Made by a program: the position numbers and the translations under genes. From Diabrotica undecimpunctata (taxonomy: Eukaryota; Arthropoda; Insecta; Coleoptera; Chrysomelidae), in assembly GCF_040954645.1 (NCBI RefSeq), contig NC_092806.1, forward strand, positions 30,529,644-30,593,643: a stretch of 64,000 bases of DNA, in the 5' to 3' direction. The notes beneath the pieces were generated by a model, which saw only the letters and a list, made by a program, of their open reading frames with translations, had not been told where the DNA came from and did not search any database. Shown piece by piece: positions 34,757 through 45,953 of this stretch. Numbering within the stretch: the stretch's first letter is position 1; each line of letters starts with the position of its first letter.

Positions 34757-36540
34757 CTTTATACCTTACTAACAATTAAAACACTTCTTTCCTTACATGG
34801 AGTATAAAATATAATCATATTTAGCTATATGTATATATCTACATTAATTCATTTTAATTTTTACTTCACCATTTTATTATTTCATTTGCAATTTTTTTAA
34901 CAAAACAAAAATAATTGTTTATGACTTTCAAAATTTGAATATATTTAATAAAGAATCGACACAGAAAATATAATAATTAATTAATTCTAATACTCCATCA
35001 GTTTATGTATTTTTTCCCTTAATTATCTAGATATTTATTTAAATTAAATATGTAATGTAAATGACAAATAAAATATAAAATTCGTTAAGCCGGCCCTTTT
35101 TACTATTTACCTGAAGAGGCAAATCCCTTTATGGCTTCGACTTTATCAGCGGGATACTTTTAAATTCTGCATAAGTCAGTTCTTATAATTGTGAATGAAG
35201 TATAAATTCTATTATTACACATGTGCTTGTGAATTCTGATTGGTTGAAAGCAAATTGCCTTATCACGTGTAGTATTATAAGTCTATTTGTTTGTTACGTG
35301 TAGTCCATTTAATATGTTTAATAAAATTTAAAACGCCGTTATAGTGTACTTTTTTTTTTCGACGTATCGCAATATTGATTTTATTTTAACCTTGCTTATA
35401 CCGTTTGTAAGGGAAATTGCGTTACTCGGAGTATGTAAACAAATTATATCATCTAGCCAGTGTTATCGATTTTTGTCCTACTTTGCTTATCCCCAAGTAT
35501 TTTGTTAGAACACGACAGGTTATCTTGCTTTTTTATAGGGAAAAAGTGGATGCCCGCTTTCGCTCCAGTCCTTTAATTCTAGTTTAATTAAAGAAAAACA
35601 GTCTCCTGGATTCCTGGGCGACAAATTTAAATTTTGTTTTGTAGAATAAAGGAGAATTATTTCTCCATAAAAAAACTACATGTAAAAGGTATTTGGCTGA
35701 TTAAAAGCGGCAGTTATTTGCGGTATCTCATCTTTGAAATAATTCAACCAAATTGAAATAATTAAGGATAATATATTTCAAATACATCATCAAAGACATT
35801 ATTATAGCCGATAAAGATCATGTTTAACTTATCTTTAGTTTTTGTTATTTATTAGTTATTTGTTGATTAAATAACAATTTAGAGCATGAGCGTCTGCTTG
35901 AAAAAGGTTTTAAGTCTTGCCCCACTAAAAAAATTGTATCAATAAACGCCATGAATATTATTTTACTCCTAAATCTTTAGATAAAGTTATATGCCTACTA
36001 TACCAAAAACATATAGTTATTAAACATCATTCAGTGCAACAAGAAAGACTTTTTTCATCACTTCCTGGGCAGGATTACTTTTTAAACCCTTTTTAACCAT
36101 TACAAACTAAGCGTTTCTGAATTAGCCTAATATTAAAAACAGTTCAGTTTTGATTTTCATTTATATTTAACTTTAGAAAGCCTATAATACGAATTATCTG
36201 TTGATCGGTGATATCACTTCGTATATTCTTTTAAAAATCACAGCAGATCACTTCAGCAACCTATCAAAAAGGGACTTATAGCGACATATCAACGTATACT
36301 GCCATATTTAATGTAAATTTTGCAGATATTAATGAAGATTCCTCCGCATTGCTGTCGTCTCTGTTACCGAAAAATCTACAATAAGTATATACTAAGTGAT
36401 ATAGAAATCCTAACCGCCAGTATAAACTATTATATTTTAAAATTATTTTGTACAATTATATAGGATAGCAAAAAACGATCAAACGATCAAAATTTCAATA
36501 TGATTAAAACAACTTACTGGGAAAAATCAATTAGTAATGT
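34757..36540. other. No recognisable gene
   Basis: Long AT-rich stretch. I found no coding blocks, TIRs or splice-flanked ORFs that I could support. Confidence 0.45.
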
Positions 36541-36544
36541 GTAA

Positions 36545-36700
36545 TGCACTCTTGAATGTCCCTGGGGTTGCTTCTGATTAGGCTTGCGTCAATATCCGCC
36601 TGGAGTTTTTCGTTCCATATCCTAATTAACTTCTCCCGAAGTGCTCCCAAAGTTTGTCCATTGATACCGATTCGAGCACTGCAGATTTATTGAATTTGTC
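36545..36700 (-). mobile_element. Possible Tc1-like transposase C-terminal scrap
   Basis: A minus-strand frame reads INGQTLGALREKLIRIWNEK...IRSNPRDIQECITH. It resembles the final helices of DDE_3 transposases (L..L...I...W). It is short and isolated. Confidence 0.3.
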
Positions 36701-36779
36701 TTCCTAGACCATATATTTAGCTATTTAATTTAACAAAGCGATAGCAGCTTTTGCTAAAAGATTAAATCTTTTACGCATT

Positions 36780-37060
36780 TTGTATAGCCTAGAGTACAGA
36801 AAACGATATTGTTAAATCGTTTTCGTTCATTGTCGCCAAAGAAGGTGGCTCCTCTGTACGCTAACCACTGCAGTAGTCAAGTTTTAGGAGTCATTCGTTG
36901 GACGTTCCAAGTTTGAATTTGTATCAGCTCGAGTAGCTGAATGTCAATAAGTAATATTAAATTTGGAACTAGATTTTATTGTCCATTGAAATCAACGTTT
37001 CGGCAGGAAACCCTTGCCTTTGTCAAGATTCTAAAATGTACAAGATTAGGAACAAAAAGT
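36780..37060 (-). repeat. Possible PLE 3' region with ribozyme-like core
   Basis: 3' of the minus-strand GIY-YIG piece, the minus strand reads TTGACAAAGGCAAGGGTTTC then CTGCCGAAACGTTG. GGCA/TGCC can pair and GAAAC follows, a layout like the stem II and GAAA box of Penelope hammerhead ribozymes, with TTGACAA in place of CTGATGA. The match is suggestive only. Confidence 0.35.
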
Positions 37061-37297
37061 TATTGTAAAATATATAAAAAACTTACCATAACGTAAAACG
37101 AGACACTGACATTAATGAATTGACTGAAGTAAAAATTGATATCTGATATCTCATGGTTTACTGTCATTAGTATATAATTATTTTTATATGGGCGTATCGT
37201 TGGTGTTTTCGAAAAAGGTAAAGTGGAGATATATTATGACTTAAGGAGTTTTTTAAGGTGTTAAATTTATTATTATTAAATCACATTGAAATATATT

Positions 37298-37576
37298 TTA
37301 TTTAGGTTCAGTATCTTTTTTGTCATTGATTACGTTGGTATTTATTTTTATTTCTATTGATTCGTATATCTCCCTCTTCTTTTTGATATGGTCAGTTTTT
37401 AAAATTTTGTTGTTTTCGAAGTCAAATCTATGCTTCTTCTCATTTTCATGTTTTGTGAGTGCAATGATGTTGTTCTTGTCATATTTGTGAAAACGAATTC
37501 TGGATTGAAGCAGTTGACTGGTCTGCCCAATATAGACACCTTCACAGTTAATACATGGTATCTCGTAAACAACATT
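37298..37576 (-). mobile_element. Penelope-like element, GIY-YIG endonuclease remnant 2
   Basis: An uninterrupted 92-codon frame begins NVVYEIPCINCEGVYIGQT and continues SQLLQSRIRFHKYDKNNI, ALTKHENEKKHRFDF, NNKIL and KREIYESIEI, ending at TAA 37298-37300. This is the full core of a Penelope-type GIY-YIG nuclease: the tyrosines of EIPC/VYIG, the Arg of SRI, and the H-x(n)-H of the zinc-like segment are present. The RT is missing upstream. Its open frame contrasts with remnant 1, and the differing sequence shows another subfamily. Confidence 0.82.
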
Positions 37577-37888
37577 TATTTAAAAGGTTGTTGCCTTTGT
37601 GAGCCACTGTTATGTTATGTTGGCTAAAAGTTTCGTTAGGTGTTCGGATAAACCTTCCAGATCAACAACTAATATCAACGACGAGTAAGCTACAGCCACT
37701 TAGGAAAAAGGAATAGCCAATAATGTCTATAAAAATAATAATAAAGGTTAACGCGATTAACTATGGGACACTAAAGTAAAAGGAATCACAGAATAACGTT
37801 TCTCCTGTAGTTATAGATTACCAAGTTCCCTAGATTTATAAAAACTAGTACTCAAAAAATGTTTCATATAACTTCGAATTATTTCATA

Positions 37889-39741
37889 CAGTGTGTCAAT
37901 TTTAAAACTTACAATGGACTATATCTCACGAACAAAAGCTGATATCGAAAAATGCTTAAAACCATTTCTAGGATAGTAAGGAGGAACTAAAATGGCATAA
38001 AAGAGAACTCACCCCCATCAACCTCCTAGGCCCCATCCACCACAACCAAAAAAGTTTAAATTGCAAACCCCTACTTGTGAATGGTATAAATAATAATTAT
38101 ACAGTGTGAAACAATAATTGTGAAACTTTGGCTTAAATGAAAAATTTATTGAGGTTTTTGTTGAACTACAAATTTGTTAAAAATGTCAATTAAGTAAATG
38201 TTCAAAGTGTGTTCCGTTTGGCAAATGTTGTTCTAGTAATAGCGCGATATGCTTGCGTAATTCTTTCTCGCAATTCTACAATTGACGCTGGTTAAGTTTT
38301 ATAAACAACTGACTTGAGGTAACACCATAGAAAAAAGTCACGTGGCGGTAAGTCTGAAAACCTCGGTGACCACTCAATAGGACCTCTGCTTCCTATCCAT
38401 TTGTTCGGATAATTAGTATCCAACCAGTGCCTAACTGGAGCTGCATAGTGAGGAGGTGCTCCTCTTGTTGGAAGTGCAGCAAATCTTCGTCTAGAGCTAG
38501 GTTGCCTTGATCGTCCCTTTCGTTCTCTAATTCATGCACAATTAAAGGATCGATGGTGTTTTCCAGCATATCGAAATAAATTTGGTCACTTAAATTGCCT
38601 GGTATGAACAAGGGCCAATTATAGCATCGCATAATATTCCTGCCAAACATTCAGTTTTTTAGGATAGTGAGTGTGACCTTCTATAAATCGATGCAGGTTC
38701 GCATCACTCCAGTATCGACAGTTTTGTTTATTTAAATTACCATTCAGCATAAAAGTACATTCATCAGTGAAACAAATATTTTTTAACATTCTCGGTTCAA
38801 CGCGAATTCATGAGTTCACAAAACTCAATTCGTCGGTCGGTGTGTTTTTGTACGGATGAAACTTATGTAATTTCATCATATTTCTAACCGACTCATGTGA
38901 AACTCCTGTCACTGCAGATACTTGTTGTGTTGATGCAGTAGGATCTATTGCAAAATTTCCAAGGACCTCAATTTGGGATACTTCATTCAGTAATCTTGGG
39001 GCATCCCTTTTTTTGCATTAATCCCGTTTCTTTAAACTTTTCAACTAAATCGCAGACGTACACGTAACTTACATTTTTATCCGGATGCCTTTCATGAAAT
39101 ATTTGAGCTGTTCCTAATTAACACTGGTTCTGGGAGGCAAATATGAAAATGATCTCCACGCGTTATGTATTCTGTAAACCATCGTGACAACTACAGCTTA
39201 ATGACAGCACCGATTGTACAAATGATGAAAACTAATGACATTTAAAATACTCAACTAAACCAAAACTTATTGAATCTGACAGAACCCAAAACACAGATGT
39301 TTTTAATTTGTTTTGCAAAAACGACAAATTAAGTTTTTATTTAACAAAAAAATCCGACGGGCACTTATTATTAAAAATAATAGTCCGGAAGATAGCATTA
39401 CAAATACAGTCATAGTAGGCTAGCTGATATTAATACCATGTATAATTATTAAACAATAATTACACAGGGTCATCAACAGAATCAACAAAAATTTCAATAA
39501 AAATTTTCCATTTAAGTTTCACAATTATTGCTTCACCCTGTATAATTATTATTTATATCATTGGATAGCATTTATAGTCTTTTCAATGATGTATCACAAG
39601 TAGGGGTTTGCAATTTAAACTTTTTTGGTTGTGGTGTGGGGTCTAGTGGGTTGATGGGGTGAGTTATCTTTCATGTCATTTTAGTTCCCCCTTACTGTTC
39701 GTGATATATAGCCCATTGTAAGTTTTAAAATTGACACACTG
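37889..39741 (-). mobile_element. DD41D mariner-like element K with long TIRs
   Basis: CAGTGTGTCAATTTTAAAAC begins at 37889 after TA and its reverse complement ends at 39741 before TA. The arms remain similar inward for about 200-250 bp, with an indel (right arm has extra sequence near 39560-39600). A second CAG(G/T)GTGAA motif lies inside both arms (38100 and near 39535). The centre holds a minus-strand transposase remnant. The length is 1.85 kb. Confidence 0.85.
38215..39190 (-). pseudogene. Element K transposase (DD41D type), disrupted
   Basis: Minus-strand frames give TASTQQVSAVTGVSHESVRNMMK (HTH), then ICFTDECTFMLNGNLNKQN with the first catalytic D. WPLFIPGNLSDQIYFDMLEN follows. Near 38445 a frameshift removes the usual QQDGAPPH aspartate, leaving ARGAPPHYAAPVRHWLD. 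Then IEWSPRFSDLPPRDFFLWCYLKSVVYKT gives the third D. Counting from the missing D to the D of PPRD leaves 41 residues, the DD41D spacing of the rosa-like mariner group. Further stops occur in the N-terminal third. It cannot encode a working enzyme. Confidence 0.78.
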
Positions 39742-39744
39742 TAT

Positions 39745-40904
39745 ATTTACTACTTTGGATCAGTTTATACACAAATTCTAAAACATAAAATTTCTACGCT
39801 CCAGCATATAAAATCGGGTCACGACAATTACGTTGTATATAAATAATACCCGCATTTTGTGCTAACATTTACTTACACTAAAATAGAAACACGTTATTAC
39901 AGGCCCAACAAATCACATATTTAATATATACAAGCACGTTTGGAATTGCTCGTTATACCAGATTTATAAATTCGTAGTCTAGAAATCCCTAATCCTCAAA
40001 CATAGGCTACTGAAAGGTAAATGTTTGCTATGAACAACGCGGTGTAATGATCCTATTTTGCGTATTTAGTTTATACATCATTATGTGGTTTAATAATTAT
40101 TTTGTACGTTTTAGTGGTAATTGGGTTGAATGTTTCGTCTGCGAAACACAATTTAGCTGTTAATGAAAGATGACCACTAGGAGAATTAGTTTATTGGTAT
40201 TTTGGGAATTACTCGTAGTATTAGGAGTTTATATTGCCTTGTTTCTAACGCCCAAGAGTTGTTTACTTATAAACTTAATTTCACTTTAATAAAGTCTAAT
40301 AAGCAATTAAATTTATATAAGGTAATTGCTTTATAATGAGGCACCCCTATTTATTTCATATGATTTAAGTACGGTTATAGTAATAGTCATCGAAAAAATC
40401 GTAATTAGGACAGGCTGATTTCAAAGCTGGTACGTAGATTAGTCACTAATATTAAACTGCCACCATCTTATGGAACACCCTGTAAGATTGTAACTAATTT
40501 TAAAATTTGGAATTTAAAGCTGCCTACAATTTTTGTCAATACCTTTTTTTGTAATTTTTACTATAACCGATCTACTGAGCTTTCTCACACTAATCAATCA
40601 CCCTGGAAACATAATGTATGTATATGAAAAACAAAACTCTAAGAAGGGCCTAAAGCTCCGAGGTGTTGTATCGGGTTTAGGTCTTAGCGCCGTGGAAAAA
40701 AATATATTTACGTTAATAATAATTAGTATTAGTATTTAGTTTTAGCATTTAGTATTAGTTATTATTAGTATTTATTAAAATATAATGCGTCTCAGCTAAA
40801 TGATAATGGAAATGATAGTTTTAATAAAATTTTGAGCTGGCCAATTCGTCTAAACCAAGGTAATTAATCTAAACACACACACATATAACACTTTTATAGA
40901 ATCT

Positions 40905-40905
<1 letters not shown>
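39745..40905. other. No recognisable gene
   Basis: AT-rich; a patch near 40120-40200 (GTTTCGTCTGCGAAACAC) forms a short hairpin. No coding homology seen. Confidence 0.4.

Positions 40906-40909
<4 letters not shown>

Positions 40910-40975
<66 letters not shown>
40910..40975. repeat. (TA)n at 3' end of LINE C
   Basis: About 33 TA units lie just downstream of the LINE C stop on the element strand, so they may be the element's tail or an expanded target. Confidence 0.95.
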
Positions 40976-40979
<4 letters not shown>

Positions 40980-40989
40980 TCTTGAACTC

Positions 40990-42273
40990 CTAAGTGGAGC
41001 ATAGAGCTTCAGTGAAAACGCGCCATCGGGTTCTATTTTGCGCTAAGGCCTTCACCTCATTCCAAGACTTTCCTTGGCCTCTTATCTCGTCCATGATGGA
41101 TCTTCTCCAAGTTTGTACTGGGCGACCTCTTTTTCTTTTCCCTTGGGGATTCCACTCTAGGGCAGTCTTTGCGATACTGCAACTATTTTTTCGGAGTGTG
41201 TGACCGATCCAACCCCACTTTCTGGACTTAATTTCATTTTGTACCTTCTTTTGTTCGGTCAGGTGTAGCAGATCGTCGTTTCTAATGGTGTTAGGCCAGA
41301 ATATACGAACAATTTTTCGTAGACATTTGTTAACAAAGACCTGCAGTTTGTCTGTGAGGGTGTTTGTCACTTTCCAGGTTTCACATCCGTAGAGTAGAAC
41401 AGACATGACATTTGATCGGAATATTCGGATCTTTGTCCTTGTATTATACTCGCCAGATCTCCAAACAGGGTTGAGCGTGCTGAAAGCTTGTTGAGCTTTT
41501 CGTATCCTCATACGAATATCGTCTTCTGTCCCTCCGTTTTCTGTTATGACACTTCCAAGATACGTAAAGTTTTCTACATTTTCAATCTGCATATTGTCGA
41601 TAGTAAATAGCGTGTTGTTCCTTGCATTTATTCTCATGGACTTGGTTTTACTAATATTGATTTTCAAACCTATTTTATTGGCTTCGGTGGAAAGTGTTTC
41701 CAATTGGTAAGCCAGATCTTGGAACCTTTGACCTAATAGACAGATATCGTCCGCGTATTCTAGATCGCTTAGGCGTGTAGTTAACGTCCATTGTATCCCT
41801 CTTGTGTCGGAGTCTAGTTTGGAGAGAACATAGTCTATAGCTATGTTAAAAAGAAACGAAGAAAGCACGCATCCCTGTCTAACTCCAGTAAGTACGTTGA
41901 ATTCGTCACTGTTGATCCCATTGTGTGTCACGCTGCATTTCGCATCAGTATATAGTGACTTTATAATAGAAATTATTTTTTGCGGGATGTTTCTTAGCTC
42001 TAAAATTTTCCATAGAGCAGCGTGAGACAAGCTATCAAAGGCACGTTCAAAATCAACAAAAACCATGTATAGGGGTGTGTTCCATTCAACCGATTGTTCC
42101 ATTATTACCCTCACAGTATTAATGTGGTCTATGCAGGAGGATTCTGGCTCAAAGCCTGCTTGATTAGCTCGAAACTCAACCTTGTTTGTTATTCTTTTCA
42201 GTATGATGGTCGCAAAAAAGAATCTGACTTTAATTCCGGCAAAATCCAAACATTTCATAAAAAAGATGTACAC
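40990..42273 (-). mobile_element. LINE C: 5'-truncated RT ORF with intact YADD
   Basis: One open frame of 427 codons runs to the stop at 40990-40992. The first 25 or so codons (to about 42200) are probably flanking sequence. RT blocks follow: VEFRANQAGFEPESSCIDHI, VFVDFERAFDSLSHAALW, GVRQGCVLSSFLFNIAIDYVL, LSDLEYADDICLL with both aspartates, LKINISKTKSMRI, NFTYLGSVITENGG, LLYGCETWKV, WGWIGHTLRK and GKRKRGRPVQTWRRS. Fingers and endonuclease are missing. No stop breaks what remains, making it the best-preserved RT palm in the window. Clade is RTE-like by its C-terminal blocks. Confidence 0.88.
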
Positions 42274-42299
42274 TTTACCTTTAAAATATTTTTCGATTT

Positions 42300-43050
42300 T
42301 TGTGGATAGAATACTCTAATCAAAAGATATCGAATTACCGTCGAATTGATACAAATTGTAATCCAAATTTATTTTGTGCGCGTAACTTCAAGCGAAATTT
42401 TTTAGAGAACGGTTCATTTTACACAAAAAGTGCAAATACACATTTTTGTTTAAAATTGTCTCAGCTTCATTTTTTAACTGATGTTTTTACGACGTACAAA
42501 TTCTTAGTAAATCGATTTTTTCCGTTTTTTTTTCCTACGAGAAAAATGCCTCTATTCGAGTTATATCGGATTAAAAAAATGAACAAAATCGTTTCATTGA
42601 AAGCTGAGAAAATATATGTTTTTCGTATACCGATGTAGAACTTTGAAATTCAATTTTCTTTAACCAAATTTTTTGATATTTTTCACGCGCAATACGGTTG
42701 CAATACCATGGTTTTTATTATTATAATATATGTTATAAATATCTTGAATATCGACAAAGAGTTCTGAAAGGAGAAGGTAATGGTTTAAAGATTATTATCC
42801 TATTGTTTATAATTTCGTCGCAAATGCCGGTCAACTTTGAGCGATGGTATCTCAGAAACCACCGCTCGTAATTCAATTTTTGTCATTTAAAAGAAGTACC
42901 TTGCTAAGTCTTTTCCAACGTCGATTTTTTAATTTAAATTAAGCTAATAGTTACCGATACATTCTATTTGTTTATAAGCCAAAAAATTGTTTACAAATTT
43001 AAAACATTCCTGAGGCCGTCTAAATAATCCGATTTCAATTCCATAAAGTA
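42300..43050. other. No recognisable gene; T-rich stretch
   Basis: AT-rich sequence. The plus ORF at 42300-42638 has no family features. It could be subterminal sequence of an element, but I found no partner arm. Confidence 0.4.
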
Positions 43051-44021
43051 CTTTAACTGTATTTAGAAAGTGCGAAGCGGATATGAGTAATAGACAGTTT
43101 GGCTTTCGTAACGGCTTCGGAACAGTGGAAGCTCTGTATAGCTTGCCTAAATTTCTATTGCCCAAAAATGTCGAGACCAACAAAAAGATCTTTTCGTTGC
43201 GTTTATAGACTATGAGAAAGCTTTCGACAAAGTTAAACATAACATTCTCGTGGAATGTCTAAAGAGAAAAGGACTCGACAAAAATGACATTAACATAGTG
43301 AGAAATCTTTATTGGAACCAACAGGCTGCGGTAACATTAGATGAAAATAGCACGGATACACAACAGATAAGTAGAGGAGTGAGACAGGGCTGTGTACTTT
43401 CACCATTATTTACGCAAGCATTTGAAAACTGTACAGAAGGGATCAAGATAAATGGTGAAAATATTAATAACATCCGTTATGCTGACGATACAGTCATTAT
43501 CGCTGAAAGTGAGAGAGACCTGCAGACGTTACTAAACACAATTTGTGATACTGGAGAACAGTTTCGTTTAACAATAAACATAAAGAAAACAAAAACCATA
43601 ATTATCAGTAAGAGGGGCAAAGTCATTACAAGGATCCAGATAAAAAATGAACATATTGAGCAACTGGACAAAATGAAATACTGAGGAGTCTGGATTACGG
43701 AAGATCTGAATACGAAATCAGAAATTCGCTCAAGAATAGAGCAATCCAGAGCAGCCTTTTTGAAGATGAGGAAATTTCTGAGTAACCAAAAACTCAATCT
43801 GCAAATCCGATATCAGATGGTAAAATGTTATATCCACTTTATTTTTCTTTATGGTGTCAAAGCCTGGAATGGAAATTAGAATATTTTAGAATTTTGAAAA
43901 TACCATGAACCGATCATATTATGAACGAAATGGTGTTGCACATAATGGGAAGAGACAGAGAACCACCATTAAGAGGCGAAAGACAGCATATTTGGGTCAC
44001 ATACTTAGAAATGATAAGTAC

Positions 44022-44253
44022 GAGTTGTTGCATTATAAATAATGTGTTCTGAGAAAGGCCAGAGGGAAGAAGGTCTCTAGGGCGGCCTAGAAAAAGGTGG
44101 AAAGATGCAGTCAAAGAAGATCTAGAGAAAATGGGAGTGCGACAATGGGAATTACTGGCACAGGACCGACAAACATGGAAGGCAATAGTAAACGTGGTAA
44201 AGACTCACGAAGAGTTGTAGCGCCATTGATGATGATGATGATGAGTTGTTGCA
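44022..44253. repeat. 11-bp TSD pair around the 210-bp scrap
   Basis: GAGTTGTTGCA lies at 44022-44032 and again at 44243-44253, directly before CTGATGATGAAGGG, which continues the family A frame. Confidence 0.88.
44033..44242 (+). mobile_element. 210-bp extreme 5'-truncated LINE with (GAT)n tail
   Basis: The insert reads GRPRKRWKDAVKEDLEKMGVRQ, WELLAQDRQTWKAIV and VKTHEEL then stop, the extreme C-terminus of a different RTE-like LINE, followed by GCGCCATTGATGATGATGAT. The flanking 11-bp TSD and the tail show that a target-primed event copied only the last 200 or so bases of the template. Confidence 0.85.
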
Positions 44254-44439
44254 GCTGATGATGAAGGGTAAAATCGAAGGAAAAAGAGGTCCTGGTAGAC
44301 GACAAATATCCTGACTGAAAAACATTCGCGACTGGACCGGGTTACACACAAAGACGCTCTTAAGAAAAGCAGAAGATATAGCGAATTTGCAATGGTTATA
44401 GCCAACCTTCATTAGTGGAGACGGCACTAGAAGAAGAAG

Positions 44440-44854
44440 AATCAAAATCTATTAAATCGACTTTTATGCAATTTGGTGGGTTGTTTTATTTTGTCATAAA
44501 AATTTTTTAGGCTAATTATAAAGTGGTTAAAATATATTGAATAAGAAAAGGCTTATTTCTCCCTCTTTTTGAAAGAAAATTAGAAAAAAATCGATGTCTT
44601 TGGTAATTTTTAAATATTTTTTTTGTTATTATTGTTCCCGATCTGTTTGAAAGGGAATATTAGACAATTATTATTACTGAAGTTATCGCCTACTTTCTTT
44701 CTGCAAAAATCCGAGTGCCACCTCTCACATTCACCTCAAACCGATCCTTCCAAAAAAACCCGCAAAACATTTATTTATTTAACAGCTTTGTAGAAACTGA
44801 CTTTATTTGCGGCAAAATGCAAAAATTGCTTACGAAAGCTGCATTTCGCGACGG
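44440..44854. other. No recognisable gene
   Basis: AT-rich leader before the 120-bp array. Confidence 0.4.
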
Positions 44855-45270
44855 CTCGTCCCCCCTCCCCTTTCCGACGATACCTCACACGTCACGATCG
44901 GACCAATAACAAGGTAGATATGCTGTAATGCCGTTTTGGCATTGTGTTTTCGTTTGTTTTTTGTATTAACGTATTCGTCACCCTCTCCCCTTTCCGACAA
45001 TACCTCACACGTCACGATCGGATCAATACAAACGGAGGTGTGCTGTAATGCTGTTTTGGCAATGTCTTTTCGTTTGTGTTTTATGCTAACGTACTCGTTA
45101 CCCCCTCCCCTTTTTAACGAGCTGTCGTACGTCACGATGGGACCAATAACAACGGAGATATGCTGTAATGCCGTTTTGGCAATGTCATTGCGTTTGTTGT
45201 TTGTGTTACCGTATTCGTTACCCCCTCCTCTTTCCTTCGAGCCCTCTTACGTCACGATTTGACTAGCCGT
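44855..45270. repeat. Tandem array, exact 120-bp period, about 3.5 units
   Basis: The C/T-rich string CCCTCCCC recurs at 44861, 44981, 45101 and 45221 (variant CCCTCCTC in the last). Each unit also has CACGTCACGAT-like, CAATAAC/CAATACA, ATGCTGTAATGC and GTTTTGGCA-ATGT. Units differ by substitutions only, with no length change. As 120 is divisible by three, ORFs open on both strands are artefacts. Confidence 0.92.
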
Positions 45271-45547
45271 CGAGCCTCCACCACAAAAAGCTCAATTAAT
45301 GACCAGAATGGACCTTAGCGATTTCTTATTGGATTTAGCATGGGGAAATATCCTGAAGCCCTGCTGCCCCTTTACTGATTTATATTCTCTAGTTAACTTT
45401 GTATTGGGCATTTTATAAAAATAGTCATAAAAAAATAGCAAGAATTATTTAGCTGCATCTACCTACTGCCCAACTGTTTCTGTTTAGACAAATCTTTTAA
45501 ACCATGTTTATAATAGTGTTTGCTAATCTAAATTTAATTAAAAATAT
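45271..45547. other. No recognisable gene
   Basis: Short AT-rich link between the array and the foldback unit. Confidence 0.4.
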
Positions 45548-45953
45548 TTATTTAAACTCCTTTATAAAAGGTATATAATTAAAAGACCCAATCGGGCTAC
45601 ATCACAAAACGTTCAACAACAACATCACAAATAGTGTCTACGAGGACTTGTTGTCTCGTCAACAAGTCCTCGTAGACACTTTGTCTCAGGACCAGCAACC
45701 TCATGCAGAGTCTTACGTTGCCATGTTATCCATGGCAATTCCACTTTTAACTTTAACATCATAACATATAAGATCGAATAATGTAACCTAAATTTAAATT
45801 AATAACATTTAACGGGATTTTACACAAATATTTAGTGGCTCAAAACGTGTGCACCTAGACACACTGATGATGAAATATGGATTCCGAAAACGTTTTGTGA
45901 TGTAGCTCGATTGGGTGTTTTAATTATATACCTTTTATAAAGGATTTTAAATA
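45548..45953. mobile_element. Foldback unit with ~62-bp arms, 20-bp perfect inner hairpin
   Basis: CCTTTATAAAAGGTATATAA near 45559 and CCAATCGGGCTACATCACAA near 45586 are mirrored by TTGTGATGTAGCTCGATTGG near 45895 and TTATATACCTTTTATAAAGG near 45923. A perfect stem (AGTGTCTACGAGGACTTGTT, 8-nt loop) lies at 45633-45680. CTGATGA at 45864-45870 and GAAA at 45886-45889 flank a short GAA/TTC stem, in the layout of a hammerhead-ribozyme core. Possibly the terminal repeat of a Penelope-like element. Confidence 0.7.

Larger units (their letters stand above)
43060..44436 (+). mobile_element. RTE-like LINE family A, copy 4
   Basis: RT blocks occur in order: NRQFGFRNGFGTVEALYS, an RL*TMRKLSTK (frame-shifted FIDYEKAFDKV) block, and LVECLKRKGLDKNDINIVRNLYWNQQAAV. 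RGVRQGCVLSPL (with a deletion after it), NNIRYADDTVIIAES with both aspartates, INIKKTKTII, and IRYQMVKCYIHF follow. After 43900 the copy becomes ragged and is split at 44033 by a 210-bp LINE scrap. It then resumes with LLQLMMKGKIEGKRGPGRR, ending in CACTAGAAGAAGAAGAA. The frame NLYWNQ keeps the Trp that is a stop in copy 3. Frameshifts make it inactive. Confidence 0.82.

Noticed and set aside
44830..45262. ORFs on both strands in the 120-bp array, with a 40-residue peptide repeat
   Set aside because: The period is divisible by three and has no indels, so any frame without a stop in one unit stays open. No domain is visible.
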